From Isoetes taiwanensis (Eukaryota > Streptophyta > Lycopodiopsida > Isoetales > Isoetaceae), in assembly GCA_021234155.1 (NCBI GenBank), contig JAJEKV010000207.1, forward strand, positions 622,001 to 686,000: DNA of 64,000 nt, given 5' to 3'. The notes under the pieces were generated by a model. The model did not search any database, was not told the origin of the DNA, and saw only the letters and a program-made list of their open reading frames with translations. Both the position numbers and the translations under genes were made by a program. Shown here one piece after another: positions 13,301-25,996 of the stretch; within the stretch, counting starts at the first letter, position 1, and each line of letters starts with the position of its first letter.

Positions 13301-14112
13301 GTTAGCTTGTGCATTTTGATAACAGTAGTTTCTTGCTTATAGCAAATCCTTAATGTGTTTGTAAATCCATGGTGATAAGCTTTATCGCATCGATCCGAGC
13401 CATCGGATCGTCATTCTGGGGAGGGACGAGCCATTACATAAGGCTCTTCTCCATTCGGGACCGGTTATCGGCGTCTTCTCACAGCAGCACTTCTTCCATT
13501 CTCCTTGCTCATTGTTTCTTGGTTCCCTCCATTACACCCATTCTTTGTTTCCCCGCTTCTTTTCCATGAATCTTCTCATTCCCCTTTTGTTTCTCCTTCT
13601 TTTCAATAAATCTTCTTCTTCTTTCCCTTCACAAGCTTCTTCTTGCCATCATATGTTTCATCAGTTTCTATCTCCTTCTCGTCCTTATGGTATGCTACAG
13701 TGTGGTAGGGCATGCATGGTATGGTACGGTTCTTCCTCTATCTTTCCTTGTTTGGGATTTGTTCTTTTGTTCAATTTGATGCCATCGAGCTGTGCATAAT
13801 GCATCTACACGAGAGGAGTGATCAAATCCTTAAGATTCATTACTTTCCTTTACATGTAATGCCTTCGAGTTCGCACATGGCGAATCCATTAAAAAGGGAT
13901 GATAAAATCTTTAATGACTTATGTAGGTTATATCAATTTTCAACAATCTTCCATTGTTGGCCAGTTTTGTGTCTCTTGCGAGTCCCTTCCCAGAATTATA
14001 ATTTGTATCTGTTGTAGCTTAGGCATCTGCTTGTAGAGCGAGCCAATTTGTGTGGCAATGTTTATATCACCATTGGGCTGGCAGAAGCTAAGGCCCACCT
14101 TGTGATCATAAG

Positions 14113-14444
14113 CCCCATGGGTCCTTTACTTTGCTTCATTTTACAATTCAAAGTTGGTTGACAGAAACATTAAAGGATAACAACTATCATTATGAAAACA
14201 CCGGAATTGCACTTGCCCCTTTGCACCACCCCATCAGTGCGTAATGATAGATCTGCTTAATTCATGTCATCCTAATAGCATTAAAAAGGGAACAAAAAAA
14301 AAAGAAACACATTGCTTCAATTACTTTGGACCACCCCATGGGTCCTTTACTTTGCTTCATTTTACACTTCAAAAGGATAACAACTATAATTATGAAAACA
14401 CCGAACTTGCGCATGCTCCTTTGTACCACCCCATCGGTGCGTAA
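14113..14444. repeat. Direct repeat of about 110-130 bp
   Basis: A segment beginning CCCATGGGTCCTTTACTTTG and ending CACCCCATCAGTGCGTAA (14113-14244) recurs at about 14335-14444 ending CACCCCATCGGTGCGTAA. The copies differ by small indels: the first has about 20 extra bases in the middle. No coding function is seen. Confidence 0.7.
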
Positions 14445-14546
14445 CTTGTATAAATATATTTTTATCTTGTTTACATGTGCAACCTAAACCAACTACCAAG
14501 CCTTAACCAATATGACCTTGCTAAAGCCTTCTGGTGTGCCTTTTGC

Positions 14547-15955
14547 TTTTTTTTTTTTTTTTTTTTTTTTAGGACGACAAGCTTTATTCACCAACTAAAA
14601 ACTAGAGCAACATCAAATGCAAAGATAGGATTATAACCCCAGTGGACAAACTGATCCAACTGAGCACAACCACCTGCCTATGCAAAAGAATGAATCAAGG
14701 TAAGTATGCGACGACATGACTTTTTTCTCTTGATCAAGAGAAGAACAATTGTAAGCCATAGCAATTTTATTTTGCGCCCACTGAAGAACAATCTCATCTC
14801 AAAGATTCACGCCCTTAAAGATAAACAACCTCCTTCTCTTCCAGATTGACCATAAAACCAGCCACATGCGAGATGAAAAGCTCAAGCTTTCTCGTAGTTT
14901 GGGCCAAGCATCGGGATAGATAGCAAGCAAAATTTTGGGCTAGATCGAGACATGCCAAATAGGGTCAACAACCAAGACCATGCCTTCCGAGGCCGCTCAA
15001 ACAAGAAAAAACAATGCTCAATACTCTCAACCCTTTGCTGGCATAAAGGACAGAGCTCTGAAATCCGATTATATATTTTATGGACTAACCTGTTGACTCT
15101 GAGGCATCTATGGATCACTTGCCACCACAAAACTACTACTTTGGGATGAAGCAGCTTATCCCATACCCATATCCAAACACTTTTCCATTGTGGCTGAGGA
15201 ACCTGAAGATGCCAGCTATTAGATGGAGGCAGGATTTCAGAATGCAAAAGCAATTTATACACAGAAGACACAAACCACCCTGGCTGGATATCCTGATGGC
15301 AACCCCATACAACTACCTCACTCTGTGGACCAAAATCCTGTGGCAACAATGCAGCAATATGATTCCCAGATTACTCTGTCCCATCTGTACAACAAGAACT
15401 TTGTTCTAAATGCTTCCCATGACATGAGATGACCAGACTCATACCAAGCTGCAATAGTGCTTATAAATACCAGCTGCTATCCATCGTCGTTGTGTCTTTA
15501 GATGAACAACCATACTTAGAGGCACATTCTCAGGAGTGTCCTGCAAAGGAATCCACCAGCATGGAGTGGACAACTGAAGACATGCCTCAGGATTAATATG
15601 GAAAAGAGACCTGACAGTGTCCCAAGCAGCAAGCAACCCATTTAGAAAGGGAGAAGCATTAGGATATGGATGCATATGATAAAGCAAAGCCCAAGGAAGG
15701 AGGGGCTTAATGGTGGCCTTATGAAATGGGAGACAATGCTGAATTGGCCAGGAAAATAATCCTTACCAATGAAAATCCTCCAAATAAACTTTGATATCAT
15801 CACCTTGCTTTGGAGGTGAAAATCCAACATACCAAGACCACAAGCTGCCTTAGGTCTAATGCATTTCGCCCAAGCTACCTTGACCACTGCTTCTAACTCA
15901 TTTCCACCCCAAATAAAATTTCTGACGATACGCACAATCTCCTCCATCTTACACT
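14547..15955 (-). mobile_element. 5'-truncated plant L1 LINE, minus strand
   Basis: The element ends in a 24-base poly-T run at 14547-14570, which is the poly(A) tail read on the other strand, with an AATAAA-like signal just inside. Upstream on the minus strand lie L1 ORF2 C-terminal sequences: NFIWGGNELEAVVKVAW near 15910, SKVMISKFIWRIF near 15800, and a reverse-transcriptase zinc-binding (zf-RVT) domain at about 15250-15000 with WDKLLHPKVVVLWWQVIHRC and CPLCQQRVESIEHCFF. The RT core is missing, so the copy is 5' truncated. At least one frame change lies between the blocks. Confidence 0.85.
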
Positions 15956-16670
15956 CTTGCTGCGATGTCTTGCCTCCTTCATCCAAGTGGCCTCTGGTCA
16001 TTCCTAGGGACTGGCAGAAAGCAGTATGGAAATGGGTATGGAATAAATTGCTTCATCCCAAAGTATCTGTTTTATGGTGCCAAGTCATTCATCGTTGTTT
16101 GCATATTAATATTCTGGTGCACAGATTTCGTCCAGACGTATCTGCACTTTGTACCTTATGTGCATAGAGGACGAGACAATTGAGCATTGATTTTTCCTGT
16201 GTAAACATGCAGACATGCTTGGTTGTGGCTTCAGGCCTCTTTCATTGCAATTTGAATAGCCAGCAAGTGTTATTAGCAGTCTCTCCAAATGTTTGGGAAA
16301 ATTTGGCAAAAAGGGTATTTCATTTGGCTTCTGCATGGACCATTTGGTCCATTTGAAAAAGAAGGAATCTTCTCATATTCAAAGGTCTTTGCTTGTTCAG
16401 ATGCACAGGTTCTTCTCGATGCCCAACAACGAATTGTCAAATCATTCAGGTGCTCATCATTGCTAATGAGATAAAGACCATATTTGGGAGCACTATCTTC
16501 AGATTCACACTTAATCATGAGATTTTGCTTGCTATTCATACTGTTTAGATGTTGTATTTGAGTGGGGTGGATTTGCTCTAGTGGGCATTCTCTCCACTGA
16601 GTTTTTAGTCCCCATTGTACTTTGTAACTTTCTCTGCATAATAAAGGCTCAAGTCCTTCAAAGAAGGGTG
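15956..16670 (+). mobile_element. 5'-truncated plant L1 LINE, plus strand
   Basis: A second L1 fragment starts where the minus-strand one ends, in the opposite orientation. It encodes the zf-RVT region again (VWNKLLHPKVSVLWCQVIHR, LCTLCA near 16020-16165), then a decayed WTIW block near 16340, and ends in a 3' untranslated sequence with ATAATAAAGG near 16640. Because both fragments include zf-RVT they are separate insertions rather than the two halves of one inverted element. Confidence 0.75.
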
Positions 16671-19600
16671 GGGGGGATGTTCTTATTCTTCACATAGAAG
16701 GACTCTTATGTTCGAAATCTTATTAATTTGTATGTATATGTCAAATGTGGCTGAATTGGAGGAAGACAAAAAATCTTTGATAAATTACTAGTTTGGGATG
16801 CAGCCGATGCTATTTTTGGCTGCAATAATTTCGGGATATTATTAATGCTAGAGTTGTCTCAGGGACTTGTTTGGGTTCATCAACCAGTATGGGTCCTTCA
16901 ATCCCTTCTCCATATTAGGGACTGGTTCTCCATGATATTTATGTGATTTTAAATATGAATAACTAAATTATAAGATTAACTCGAAGTTATACCACCATAT
17001 TCAATAGAAAAATAAAATTCTTCACAAGTTTAGCACAATTACACCTTGAAATACATTTAATTTGATGGTTTCAATGAGATAATATGATCTTATAACACTC
17101 AACATGGAATATAAATTTCAAGTTAACATTAATTTTCTATGAATATAGCCTACAAATGCTACTCACTTTTCAGATTTCGTGTGATTTTATAAAATTCTGA
17201 TGTATCAATGAGCAAGTTATAATCTCAATCCTTGAGAGACCCAGCCAAGTCCCTAAGGAATTTCTGAAAAACAGACATCCAGGAACCATTTCACGTCCAT
17301 GATATTTGAAACAGAATAAGAATATGAAGGTACTATTATTTTTCCATGAAAATAGATACTAAGTACTACTCGTCTTGCTAAATGTATTTTTTTTTTTTTT
17401 TTAAAGCGGAGTAATATTATGAATTTTCAAAATTTTAACCCTCATGGGACCCAATTGGTTTATAATGAACTTCTGAACTTCAAACTTTCAGATATTATTT
17501 CTCAAAAATTCCATCATAAACCATAGATTTTTTTTATTCTTCTTATGATAGATTTCTCATATCATGGCTTACAAATTGGAAGACTTAGAATTCCTAAGAA
17601 AAATCATATTTGCAAAATAATGTGAGAAATATTAGAGAGGTTGAGAATAAACTTAACCCCTTTGCATTTTGCTCCACATTATATTTGGTAATAGAAGCTT
17701 TGTATATTTTTCATAATTTTTTTCTTATATGTACACTCATGGAGGACAATATATTGCGAGTATGTAGACAAATTCTTTATATTGAAGCTATAATAGAATT
17801 TCGAAAAAAAGTGTACGAATGAACTTATTTGGGTTCATCAAGGGACAACTCTAGTGTTAACGCGAATCACGCTCAGAAGCATTGAGGTGCTTTGAACTGA
17901 TGGAAATCGAGGACGTAGTACAAGTAAATATCATATTCTTTACCTGCATTTCACATTTTTGGTCATAATAGTTCATGATATGCTTCCAAATTGTTGGACC
18001 CCACTGATATCTTTCTCTTAGGAAAAGATAAAGAGAAATTAGCAAATATATTTTTTATTGAAGGACGTCATTCTATTCATCATCACATCACAGATACAGA
18101 AATTAGCAAGTATTAGTTCTAGTGGCTTGTGAAAACCATTCTCTTTCGTTCAGTTCTCTAGCTAAGGTCAACATCATGGAACATTATAACTTATGCAAGG
18201 CTATGCGCACTTTTTCCAACAAAATTTCTTTTATGGATTTGTTAGCTTCTTGGACGCCAGGTGTGGAATACACTTGAAGATTAGTATTCAAGTATTCCAA
18301 CTAGAGAAATAAATAGGTTGAGCTAAGTTTTCCGTATAAATTAACAATGTTTTAGATTGAACTCCCACCTCAAGCATGAGTTGATAGTATCCATTAATAT
18401 CCAAAGCATTTGCCTTGTGCTCAGTTAGATTTGAGTAATGGAACCATTAACTCTTCAGTCAAAACTCTAAGAACCTTCTGCAAGAATGGCTTGGGCCCCA
18501 CATATACCTACAAAACAGGGAAGTAGATATCCAATGCAAGTGAAATTGCAATCTAGAAGCATAAAAGAGACACACTAAACGACATCCAGAGTAGAAATGC
18601 ATCTCTGTATGAATTTTCACCATTGGATACATCAACTCGATGACATCATTGCATACGCACTGCAGGCGACAGAAAAGCATGACTGCATATTTTAGGAGCT
18701 TTGAAGCAGTTACACAAATGAACACTTGAATTGCAGTGTTTAAATCCTTCAATCCTTCAACATTTGCTAATAATATGCAGCATCTGCTCAATGATTGATC
18801 TGGACACTTATGCTAATATCTTCTTCATAACTTCTTATATTCCTCCGCTCTTACCTTCTTGCATCTACATGTGCTGCAGGAATTTGCAGAGGAACATCTC
18901 AAGTTCTGTGGGTTGCAAACATTGTGCCTTCACCCTTGTAGAAATGCAAGCATAATCACAAGCAAGAGAGCAAGGGCAAAATCAGAACATAGCTGGATAC
19001 CGTAGCTACTTTAGAAGGAAAAACTTTGGCAAATGCCATGCTCATTCTAGCAATTTTTAATTCATTCTGGGGCCTTATGATTTGCAAACAATGAGTTGTC
19101 TTTTGATAAAACCCTTGCCATGTACATGGACTTGGCAAGCAATTCTCAGGAATATATGCTCTCATCGATTATGATAGGGTTCATTCCCTGCAGCTCATTT
19201 TCAAATATCATTGGTATTACACAGGCTGCTGTTAGCAATTAAATAATTCATTCCCTACATTTAGATGAGCTCATTGCCAGCTATCATTGATGCTACATAA
19301 GCTATTGCTAATTAAAAAATATGATCCTTTGCAGGAAGCAGATGACCTGGAGGCCTTTTATTGCTATTACATAGTGAAGCCCATATATCTGGTTTTTTAT
19401 TGCTATCACATATAGTGAAGCCCATATATCCCAATATATTCCAGTTAAATTGTTTCCCAATTGTAATGAAAATTTTTACATTCACATCAGACCATGGCGT
19501 TACAATAGTAATGCATCATTTCCTTATAACAACTCCAATTTATTCATTTTGCTAAGAATTACTCCGTTGTAATATATGCGCTTGTAATAGCTCAGAATGC

Positions 19601-20060
19601 AGAAATTGTGTTCTCGTTTTGAAGGCAAATGTTGGTTTTGTTTTTCATTTCCATCGACATGTGCAAAGGCTTGATTATTCCCTACAACATAAGTAGCCAA
19701 ATAAAAATATAAGACCATCTCAGGGTCAACTAGAATACCCGAGCTTCTTAGTAATTAATATTTAGACCCAATTTAGGCCCTTAAAGTTTACCTATGCTTG
19801 TTTTGTTAGGGACCGAAGGGCCCAAATTTTATAATATAACAAGCAAAACATAACTACCATTAACATTAACAAATACAAACCATTATATCCAACACTTAAA
19901 AATTAAAATCCCCCTAAAACCCCCTTTTATTTGGGTGAGGTTACTCTGGTCACTTAGAGATGTTGGATGGGCATATTTGCCCTTTATTCCTCGATCTGGA
20001 CTGTACTTAGCAATCCTCGTTTGTGGAGTATGTCTGTACAAGTTTTTGTATATTATATAT
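16671..20060. other. Intergenic, nothing recognised
   Basis: A long AT-rich stretch. Scattered open frames of 60-110 codons lack any motif I recognise and overlap on both strands. Short local duplications occur near 19360-19430 (the phrase AGTGAAGCCCATATATC appears twice). Confidence 0.4.
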
Positions 20061-20124
20061 TGAGGTTTGTTGTTGGTGAGAAGCATCAGGCCGGATGGAT
20101 TTGTAATTTTGTCTTGACATTTAC

Positions 20125-20200
20125 ACAAGCCGTAACCTTGCTGAGGTTTTGGGGCATGAAAGTTCTGTGGGTTCAAATCCCACTGTAGGTTTCCATTTTT
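20125..20200 (+). other. tRNA-like T-arm (possible SINE remnant)
   Basis: The sequence GTGGGTTCAAATCCCAC forms a perfect T-arm with a five-base stem and a TTCAAAT loop, and it matches a pol III B-box. I could not fold a full tRNA around it, since the acceptor pairing and a clear A-box are missing. It may be a decayed tRNA or a tRNA-derived SINE. Confidence 0.3.
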
Positions 20201-20985
20201 CTCACCAATCCTATGAATATAATGAATATGTAAATGGCTTCACTATAATATATTTCCTTCGGTATAGGCCACAAAGGCAAAATGCTTCATCGTCTGAGCA
20301 ACAGTATCCTTTCCAGATCTAGCTATGGCCGCTGCAGCAGTATCCTTTCCAGATTCTTGTTTCCTAAAATAAGTTAAACTTTATAGTCCAGAGCTTGCCT
20401 TTTTGCTCTAATGGAATGGCCGTGTCGATCTACAATATAGAATGGGCTACTGTGTTGAAACTATGGCGGCTTTGAACAGGGCAGGCACTATGGCAGAAAG
20501 CTCTGAAGGTTTATACTATGGCAAGATTGGTGTGATAAATTCATAGGCACCATTAATTTTTTTTACTTTGCTTGATTTTTATTTTTGGCTTCAACCATAG
20601 GTTCGTTCTACACAACTGACATTGGCATGCATTTTTTCTCTCAAAATTCTAGTGGCCATTCATCTAGCACAATACCGAGAATATCTATCAGATCAATGGT
20701 AGGCTTAAGTAATAAGGAACAGGATGGACTACTAAGGCCCTTTTTCCACGGCAGTCTTATTTTATGGCTGTCACATTATTATAAGACACCTTTTGGGCTC
20801 CATGTCATACTGAAGACATGTCTTAAAAAAAACAGTTTTCCATTATATTATTATAAGACACGTCCTGTTGATATAAGACGTGTCTTATATTCACACTTTT
20901 CTACTACACAAAAATAAGACATGTCTTATTATTAAAATCAATATTATAAGCAACAAAAACATAAACTCTTTATAAAACAACATTT

Positions 20986-22076
20986 TTAGTCGTCGTCTAT
21001 GTCCATATGAGAATGATGAGTATTGTATAGAGCTCTTGCCAACGCATCCCTTCTTGCAGTGTCTTCTAGAACTAGTTCTTCTTCAACATTTTTCTCATTC
21101 CAATTGTCCACTCCATTCTCATCAGCCTCCTGAGAGTTATCATTTGGGTGTGCACTTACTACACCTAGTTCACATAATGCCTCCCTTGCACTTGCCTCAT
21201 TTGCTTCTAACTCTGCGGCTGCCTCAGTGACCCAATCCTCATCAAATGCCTCGTTATGTATAATGCATAAATTATGCATTACCAAACAAGCAGCTACAAC
21301 AATTGGTACATGCTTTAGATGTGTCTTTGTCTTCTTCAATAGTATGCGGAATCGTGCTTTTAGTATCCCAAAGGCCCGCTCCACATACATTCTAGTGCTT
21401 GATTGGATGAAATTCCAATGTTTTTCATGATCCTTAAATCCTGTTGATAAATGGTGTCAATAACCAAAGCCTAGGGATGTATCCAGCATCATCAAGCAAA
21501 CAATAGTTCTTCATTTCACCAGACTCAAATTTAGCATAAGCTGTTGTTCTTTGCATTAAAGCCCAATCATGCATGCTTCCAGCCCACCCAATATCATAGT
21601 CCCATATCAAGCATCTTAATCCACAATGGCCTGCATAAGTATAGAATGGAACTCTTTCCTATTGTAATAGTCTGCACCATGGTCAACTGGAGCTGTGATA
21701 GGAATATGACTGCCATCTACTGCCCCAATTACGTTTGGAATGCCTTGTTTTGCCTCATATGCAATAGCGAACTCTTTGCACTGCTTTTCATTTGGCCAAT
21801 GTAATCCACAGTGCAATTCTCTCATTTTTAGCTTGATAGCTCGACTAAATTCAAAAGCAAATCTATGCACCATTGTAGTGCCAACTCTATAAAGTTCTGC
21901 TGCATAGTCCAATGTAGATCCAGTAGCTAGGTGTGTCAATGCAATGGCAACCTTTTTTGGCATTTCTATTGCCATAAGCATATTGGTATCTCGTTTCAAT
22001 ATAACAGGGTGCAAAATATCACAAACCCATTGAAAGGTTGCTCTAGAAACCCTCATTCTTTGTCGAAACACTTCAT
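20986..22076 (-). pseudogene. PIF/Harbinger DDE transposase, frameshifted
   Basis: The translated pieces match the nuclease of PIF/Harbinger elements (DDE_4 type), which cuts and joins the element ends. The N-terminal piece has FRQRMRVSRATFQWVCDILH. The catalytic residues are all visible: D in IGAVDGSHIPI (near 21715), D in CLLDDAGYI (near 21490) and E in MYVERAFGILKARF (near 21385). Two frame changes break it, one after QAIVD near 21615 and one near 21447 before HEKHWNFIQSSTRM. The last part continues to a stop at 20986 with the acidic tail HMDIDDD. An in-frame TGA precedes the N-terminal piece. The copy could only move if helped by an intact relative. Confidence 0.85.
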
Positions 22077-22510
22077 GAAAGGCATATAGCTTACTTATTC
22101 AATCATCTGCATACACGCCTTCATATATCTTGTTGACGACCGTGCATCACTAGGCCTCAACAACTCTAGCATGATGAAAACATGAAGTGCTTGGCAAATT
22201 TGAGGTAGACCCTTCCGCATAGTCAGATTCATGCCGAAGGATATGACCTGTAAGTGTTGAAGCAAATAAACACATTCAGCGCAAGTAGAGCATCAATAAA
22301 TAGAGAATGGTAAGTGCATATGGGAATGAAACAAAACAAAACATTGTAATAGCATCACTTAGTGGAACACTAATTTTGACAATGAACTAGTACTACATTG
22401 AAACACAAGTAGTGTGAATGATTTGACATTTGGAAAACAATTGTTACTTCATTAACAACAAAGTTGACTATTGGCAAATAGAAGACTAGTTTAACAACTG
22501 AAATTGGCAA

Positions 22511-23489
22511 CTACTGCAGTTTCTCAAAAAGGCCTTGCAAACTTTGAGATATTCCTTTCAGCATATTCAATTTTTCCTTCTCTAGTGCAAGGTTATCAGC
22601 CTGGGCCTTTTCACTTATTTCAGTCATTCTTTTAATTGCCAAAGCAACCTCAGATGCTGCACCTTTTGCTTTTCACTTTTTCTTTGGATTTACGTTTTTC
22701 TTCTCATCTGGTGTCAACCGCTTACCCCCATCTTCTTGTCAATGTTTGTCTTACTACTCTCCGCACCTTCTGTCTCAACAATGTCAACCTCTTCCCTATT
22801 TTCTGCCATGGGTGTATTAGCACCTATGGCGCTATCATGAGCATAACAAACAACGTGAGCACGTTCACTCATGTACTGGTCTATTAGATCAAACCACTTA
22901 CACTTCTCAGATCTTTCTGCACCTGAGAGATTAATTTGGGCCTTGTCTTGTTTATAGTCTCCGTAAACTGCTTGCCACTTCTTCCTACACCCATCAGCAT
23001 CTTTGTCCACGTCTGGACATCGTGCCACTAACTGCAAGTACAATTTTTGCCAAATATCAAAACCCTGTTTTCCAGCTTTGGTAATGAACTCCTCGTGCAT
23101 TTCTCCATGCAGGTTAGGGCAATCACCCAATTATCTTTCCAGTTGGTGCCTCTTCCTTTCTGCACATCTCCAGCAGGTGCTTTAGCAGGTTCCTTCACTT
23201 TTCTTCCACGACGTTTTTTCTTTTGACCCGATTCTTGAACAATTTCAGTAAGATTTTGGTTTGGCTCGTTTACAATAGGGGGGCTAGCATAAGGGTATAC
23301 TTGGGGGATAGAGGATCGTCTTGCAACTGGACCACGTGAAAATGCATGAAATGAGACAGGATAATTTGGAAGTGGCAGAGCAGGTTGAGAGGATGGTATT
23401 TCTTGCAATTCAGAGTCCTCAAGGCTTTGGGTATAAGCGTAGGATGAATATCCTTGAGGCATGTATGCGCAACCATCAAATCCATCCAT
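22511..23489 (-). pseudogene. Trihelix/Myb-like protein of the Harbinger element
   Basis: PIF/Harbinger elements encode a second protein with a Myb/SANT-like fold that binds the ends and brings the transposase to the nucleus. Here it starts at MDGFDGCAYMPQ (23489). It carries a basic AT-hook-like stretch KKKRRGRK and then the trihelix block WKDNWVIAL, shifts by one base near 23118, and continues as MHEEFITKAGKQGFDIWQKL and DADGCRKKWQAVY. After a second frame change a coiled-coil tail (ISEKAQADNLALEKEKLNML) runs to a stop at 22511. It sits upstream of the transposase on the same strand. Confidence 0.75.
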
Positions 23490-24169
23490 GGCAGATATCT
23501 GGGAATCTAAAATGGTAAATAAAGAAAAAAGAAGAATAATAAGTTCAAAGTTAAAGTGCAAAAAAGAAAAAAGAAGCAATGATCACATCATTTACAAGAT
23601 ACAAATGCAAAGATGTCTAGTAATAAGATAAAAAAATGCAAAATACCAATATAAAAAAGATCACAACATTGACATGTCTTAAAATCATTGTTTGCAAAAG
23701 ATGATAGAAGAAGATGCAAAGACCACTGATAGAATAAGATGCAGAGACCAATTGGTAGAATATTTTTGTTGATAAAAAGAGAAGCTAACATAAAAATTGC
23801 TAACTTTCATTAGATTAGAATTGCAATCAAAGTATAAAGTACACTAGTAGGAAAATCTGAATTACAGTGGGCAGAAACATGTATTACAGTCTGAATTACA
23901 ATAGGTGGAAACAATCTGAAAACAAAACAAAAGAACGTGGCATTATCTAAACCATGTCCTTGAAGAAACCACTCTATCTTTGAACAGTAATATTCATGCA
24001 AGGAAACCCAACTATACAACGAGAGAGGGCATGGACATCCCATTTTCAACACACTACAGAATAAGCCAACATACAATAGGCAGAAACACGAATTACAATC
24101 GGCAGTAGAAAAAAGAGGCACAGCAGCTCTGATGCAATTCCGCCTTGTCAAGCGCTCATAAAAAGTGGA

Positions 24170-24475
24170 AAAGAATAAACAAGAACACACAGAGTTCGGA
24201 TTTTCACTATACAGAGTTCCCGATTTTCACAAAGTTCGAATTTTCAAGAAGTTCGGATTTTCAAGTTCCAGATTTTTCACAGAGTTTGTTTGGATTTTCA
24301 GAGTTCGAATAAACAAGAACTCACAGAGTTCGAATTTTCAAGAAGTTCGGATTTTCAAGTTTTGGATTTTTCACAATTCGGATTTTCAGAGTTCGAATAA
24401 ACAAGAACACACAGAGTTCAGATTTTCACTACACAGAGTTTCGGATTTTCACAGAGTTTGGATTTTCACTACCCA
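24170..24475. repeat. Tandem repeat of AGAGTTCGGATTTTCA-like units
   Basis: About fifteen imperfect copies of a 16-18-bp unit, with GAGTTCGGATTTTCA or AAGTTCGAATTTTCAA as the common form, run through this stretch. It lies upstream of the trihelix gene inside the Harbinger element, so it may be part of the element's subterminal region. Open frames here are a by-product of the repeat. Confidence 0.7.
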
Positions 24476-24960
24476 TTCCAGCCATACTGCAAAGTTTCGA
24501 TTTGGATTTACTGAAACCCACAGACGCAAAGAAACAAAAAAAAGTCCCAATTACCTTCTGGAAACTCGATCTGCAATACCAATTTGTTTCCCGACCTGCA
24601 ATCCGACCAATCCAAGCTTCAATCCGATCTGCAATCTGAGCAAATCCGTTCTTGATATTTGAAGTACTATTTGCTTCTTGGCGTTTCCGCTCCAATCGAT
24701 CTGGAGCGATACTTGTTGGCCTTTCCATTCCAATGGCTTGTCGATTCCATTCCAGCCCGGTCGATTCCATTCCGGCCTACAGCGATTAGTTTCCCTTCTG
24801 CATCTTCTGCTTCTCTGCTTCTGTCAACTTTTTTTTAGGACACCCGTATGATGCGGCAGAGAAGCCCGCTAAGGCGGGGGGTTTCTCCCGGAATAAAATG
24901 CGACTCTGAAGTTGCACGGCATCAATTTAAGACATGTCTTAAAAACTTCAATGGAAAAGC

Positions 24961-25407
24961 TACGGTGTCGTATTTTCTTATGTGGCCCAATATATGCCGA
25001 TGACACTTTTTTGTTCCTAATTGCCGAGGCTGAGAATCTTCGTAATGCTAAGCTATAATTAGACATATTCTCCTTAGCATCAGGAGTTCTTGTAGGGTGG
25101 CAAAAATGTACAGCTTTGTGGACGTTGGACAGTCCCATCCCTCCCTGTATTTTGGACTATCCATGGAAGATTCTTCTGCATGGCAATACCACAAAGTTGC
25201 TTGGTATCCCAGTTGGAATTCACGTCTCTGCTTCAGATGCTTGGGATGAAATCATTAGTGGGTTGCAAAAGCACTTGTTTTGGTGGAATACAGCTAAACT
25301 GTCCATGCCCGGTAGAATCACTGTGGCTAAATGTGTTCTTAGTAATACTCATGTCTATATGGCGTCTGCTCTATTAGCTCCGCAAGACCTTGTACATGGA
25401 ATTCACT
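24961..25407 (+). mobile_element. L1 reverse-transcriptase fragment, plus strand
   Basis: The sequence starts abruptly at the Harbinger edge inside an L1 RT domain. It reads CGPIYADDTFLFLIAEAENL (catalytic YADD at about 24992-25003), then WTLDSPIPPC, then TTKLLGIPVG and WWNTAKLSMPGRITVAKCVL, typical of plant L1 ORF2 downstream of the active site. A one-base shift separates the first two blocks. It ends at about 25407 where an opposite-strand L1 fragment begins. Confidence 0.75.
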
Positions 25408-25996
25408 AACTTACCTGTTTTGATACGCCCATGAACTACCCAAGGCTGGGGGTCATCCACTTGTGCTATTGGAGGAAGAATTGAAGACACCTTCTGCCAA
25501 ATAGCCCAATCCCACCTTAAAAGGAGGAACTTAGCTTTAAACTCTTCCCATGTCAGCAACTGCCTTTCATTATTATGCCAATCAGATATCATATACACAC
25601 CTGTTGATCTCCACCGGCGCTGCGTCAATGGGTGGACTGAAGATACCAGAGGATCACCGTCCAATGGAATCCACCAACAACTTGCAGTAGTGCTAGTGTG
25701 CGCAAGATGGTAAAAATGAAACCGAGATTGTACAGTCTCCCATGCAACTAGCAATTCTCTAAGAAATGGAGAAGCATTAGGTATGCAGCCAGTGGATAAA
25801 ACAGAGCCTAGAGGAAAAGTGGTCTAATAGATGGAGACCCAAAAGAAATGCACATTTGCAAAGACTGATAAACAAGACGGGAACCCGGGGACTCTTCCAC
25901 ATTATTCAAAATTCTCCAAATAAACTTAGAAATCATCACTTTGCTCTGCAAAAGAAAATTGATCATCCCAAGGCTGCCAAAATGCTTTGGCAACAT
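25408..25996 (-). mobile_element. L1 ORF2 C-terminal fragment, minus strand
   Basis: Read on the minus strand, this has LQSKVMISKFIWRILNN near 25930, then a frame change, then LVAWETVQSRFHFYHL and the WWIPLDGDP block, then a segment ending VNSMYKVLRS at about 25407. The same order (SKVMISKFIWRI, then WWIPL) is found in the L1 at 15.4-15.9 kb. The two copies are related but not recent duplicates. No poly(A) end is attached. Confidence 0.7.

Larger units (their letters stand above)
20736..24960 (-). mobile_element. PIF/Harbinger transposon with decayed genes
   Basis: The element carries the two-gene set typical of PIF/Harbinger, a DDE transposase and a trihelix/Myb-like partner, both on the minus strand. 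The proposed ends are GGCCCTTTTTCCACGGCAGT at 20736 and, read from the other strand, GCTTTTCCATTGAAGTTTTT at 24960. They share CTTTT(T)CCA and a spaced AGT, so they are imperfect. CTA trinucleotides occur at both edges (20732-20734 and 24960-24962). Perfect 12-base palindromes AAGACATGTCTT or a one-base variant lie just inside both ends (20813, 20875, 20916 and 24929). The segment 24833-24925 may be a later insertion. Boundaries are less certain than contents. Confidence 0.6.

Noticed and set aside
14547-16670. One L1 with a twin-priming inversion
   Set aside because: Both oppositely oriented parts contain the zf-RVT domain, so they cannot be the two halves of a single copy.
24833-24925. Independent L1 3' end inside the Harbinger right end
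   Set aside because: The segment has a TTTTTTTTAGGAC edge like the L1 at 14.57 kb, but nothing else in it matches L1. I left it as an unexplained insertion or internal sequence.
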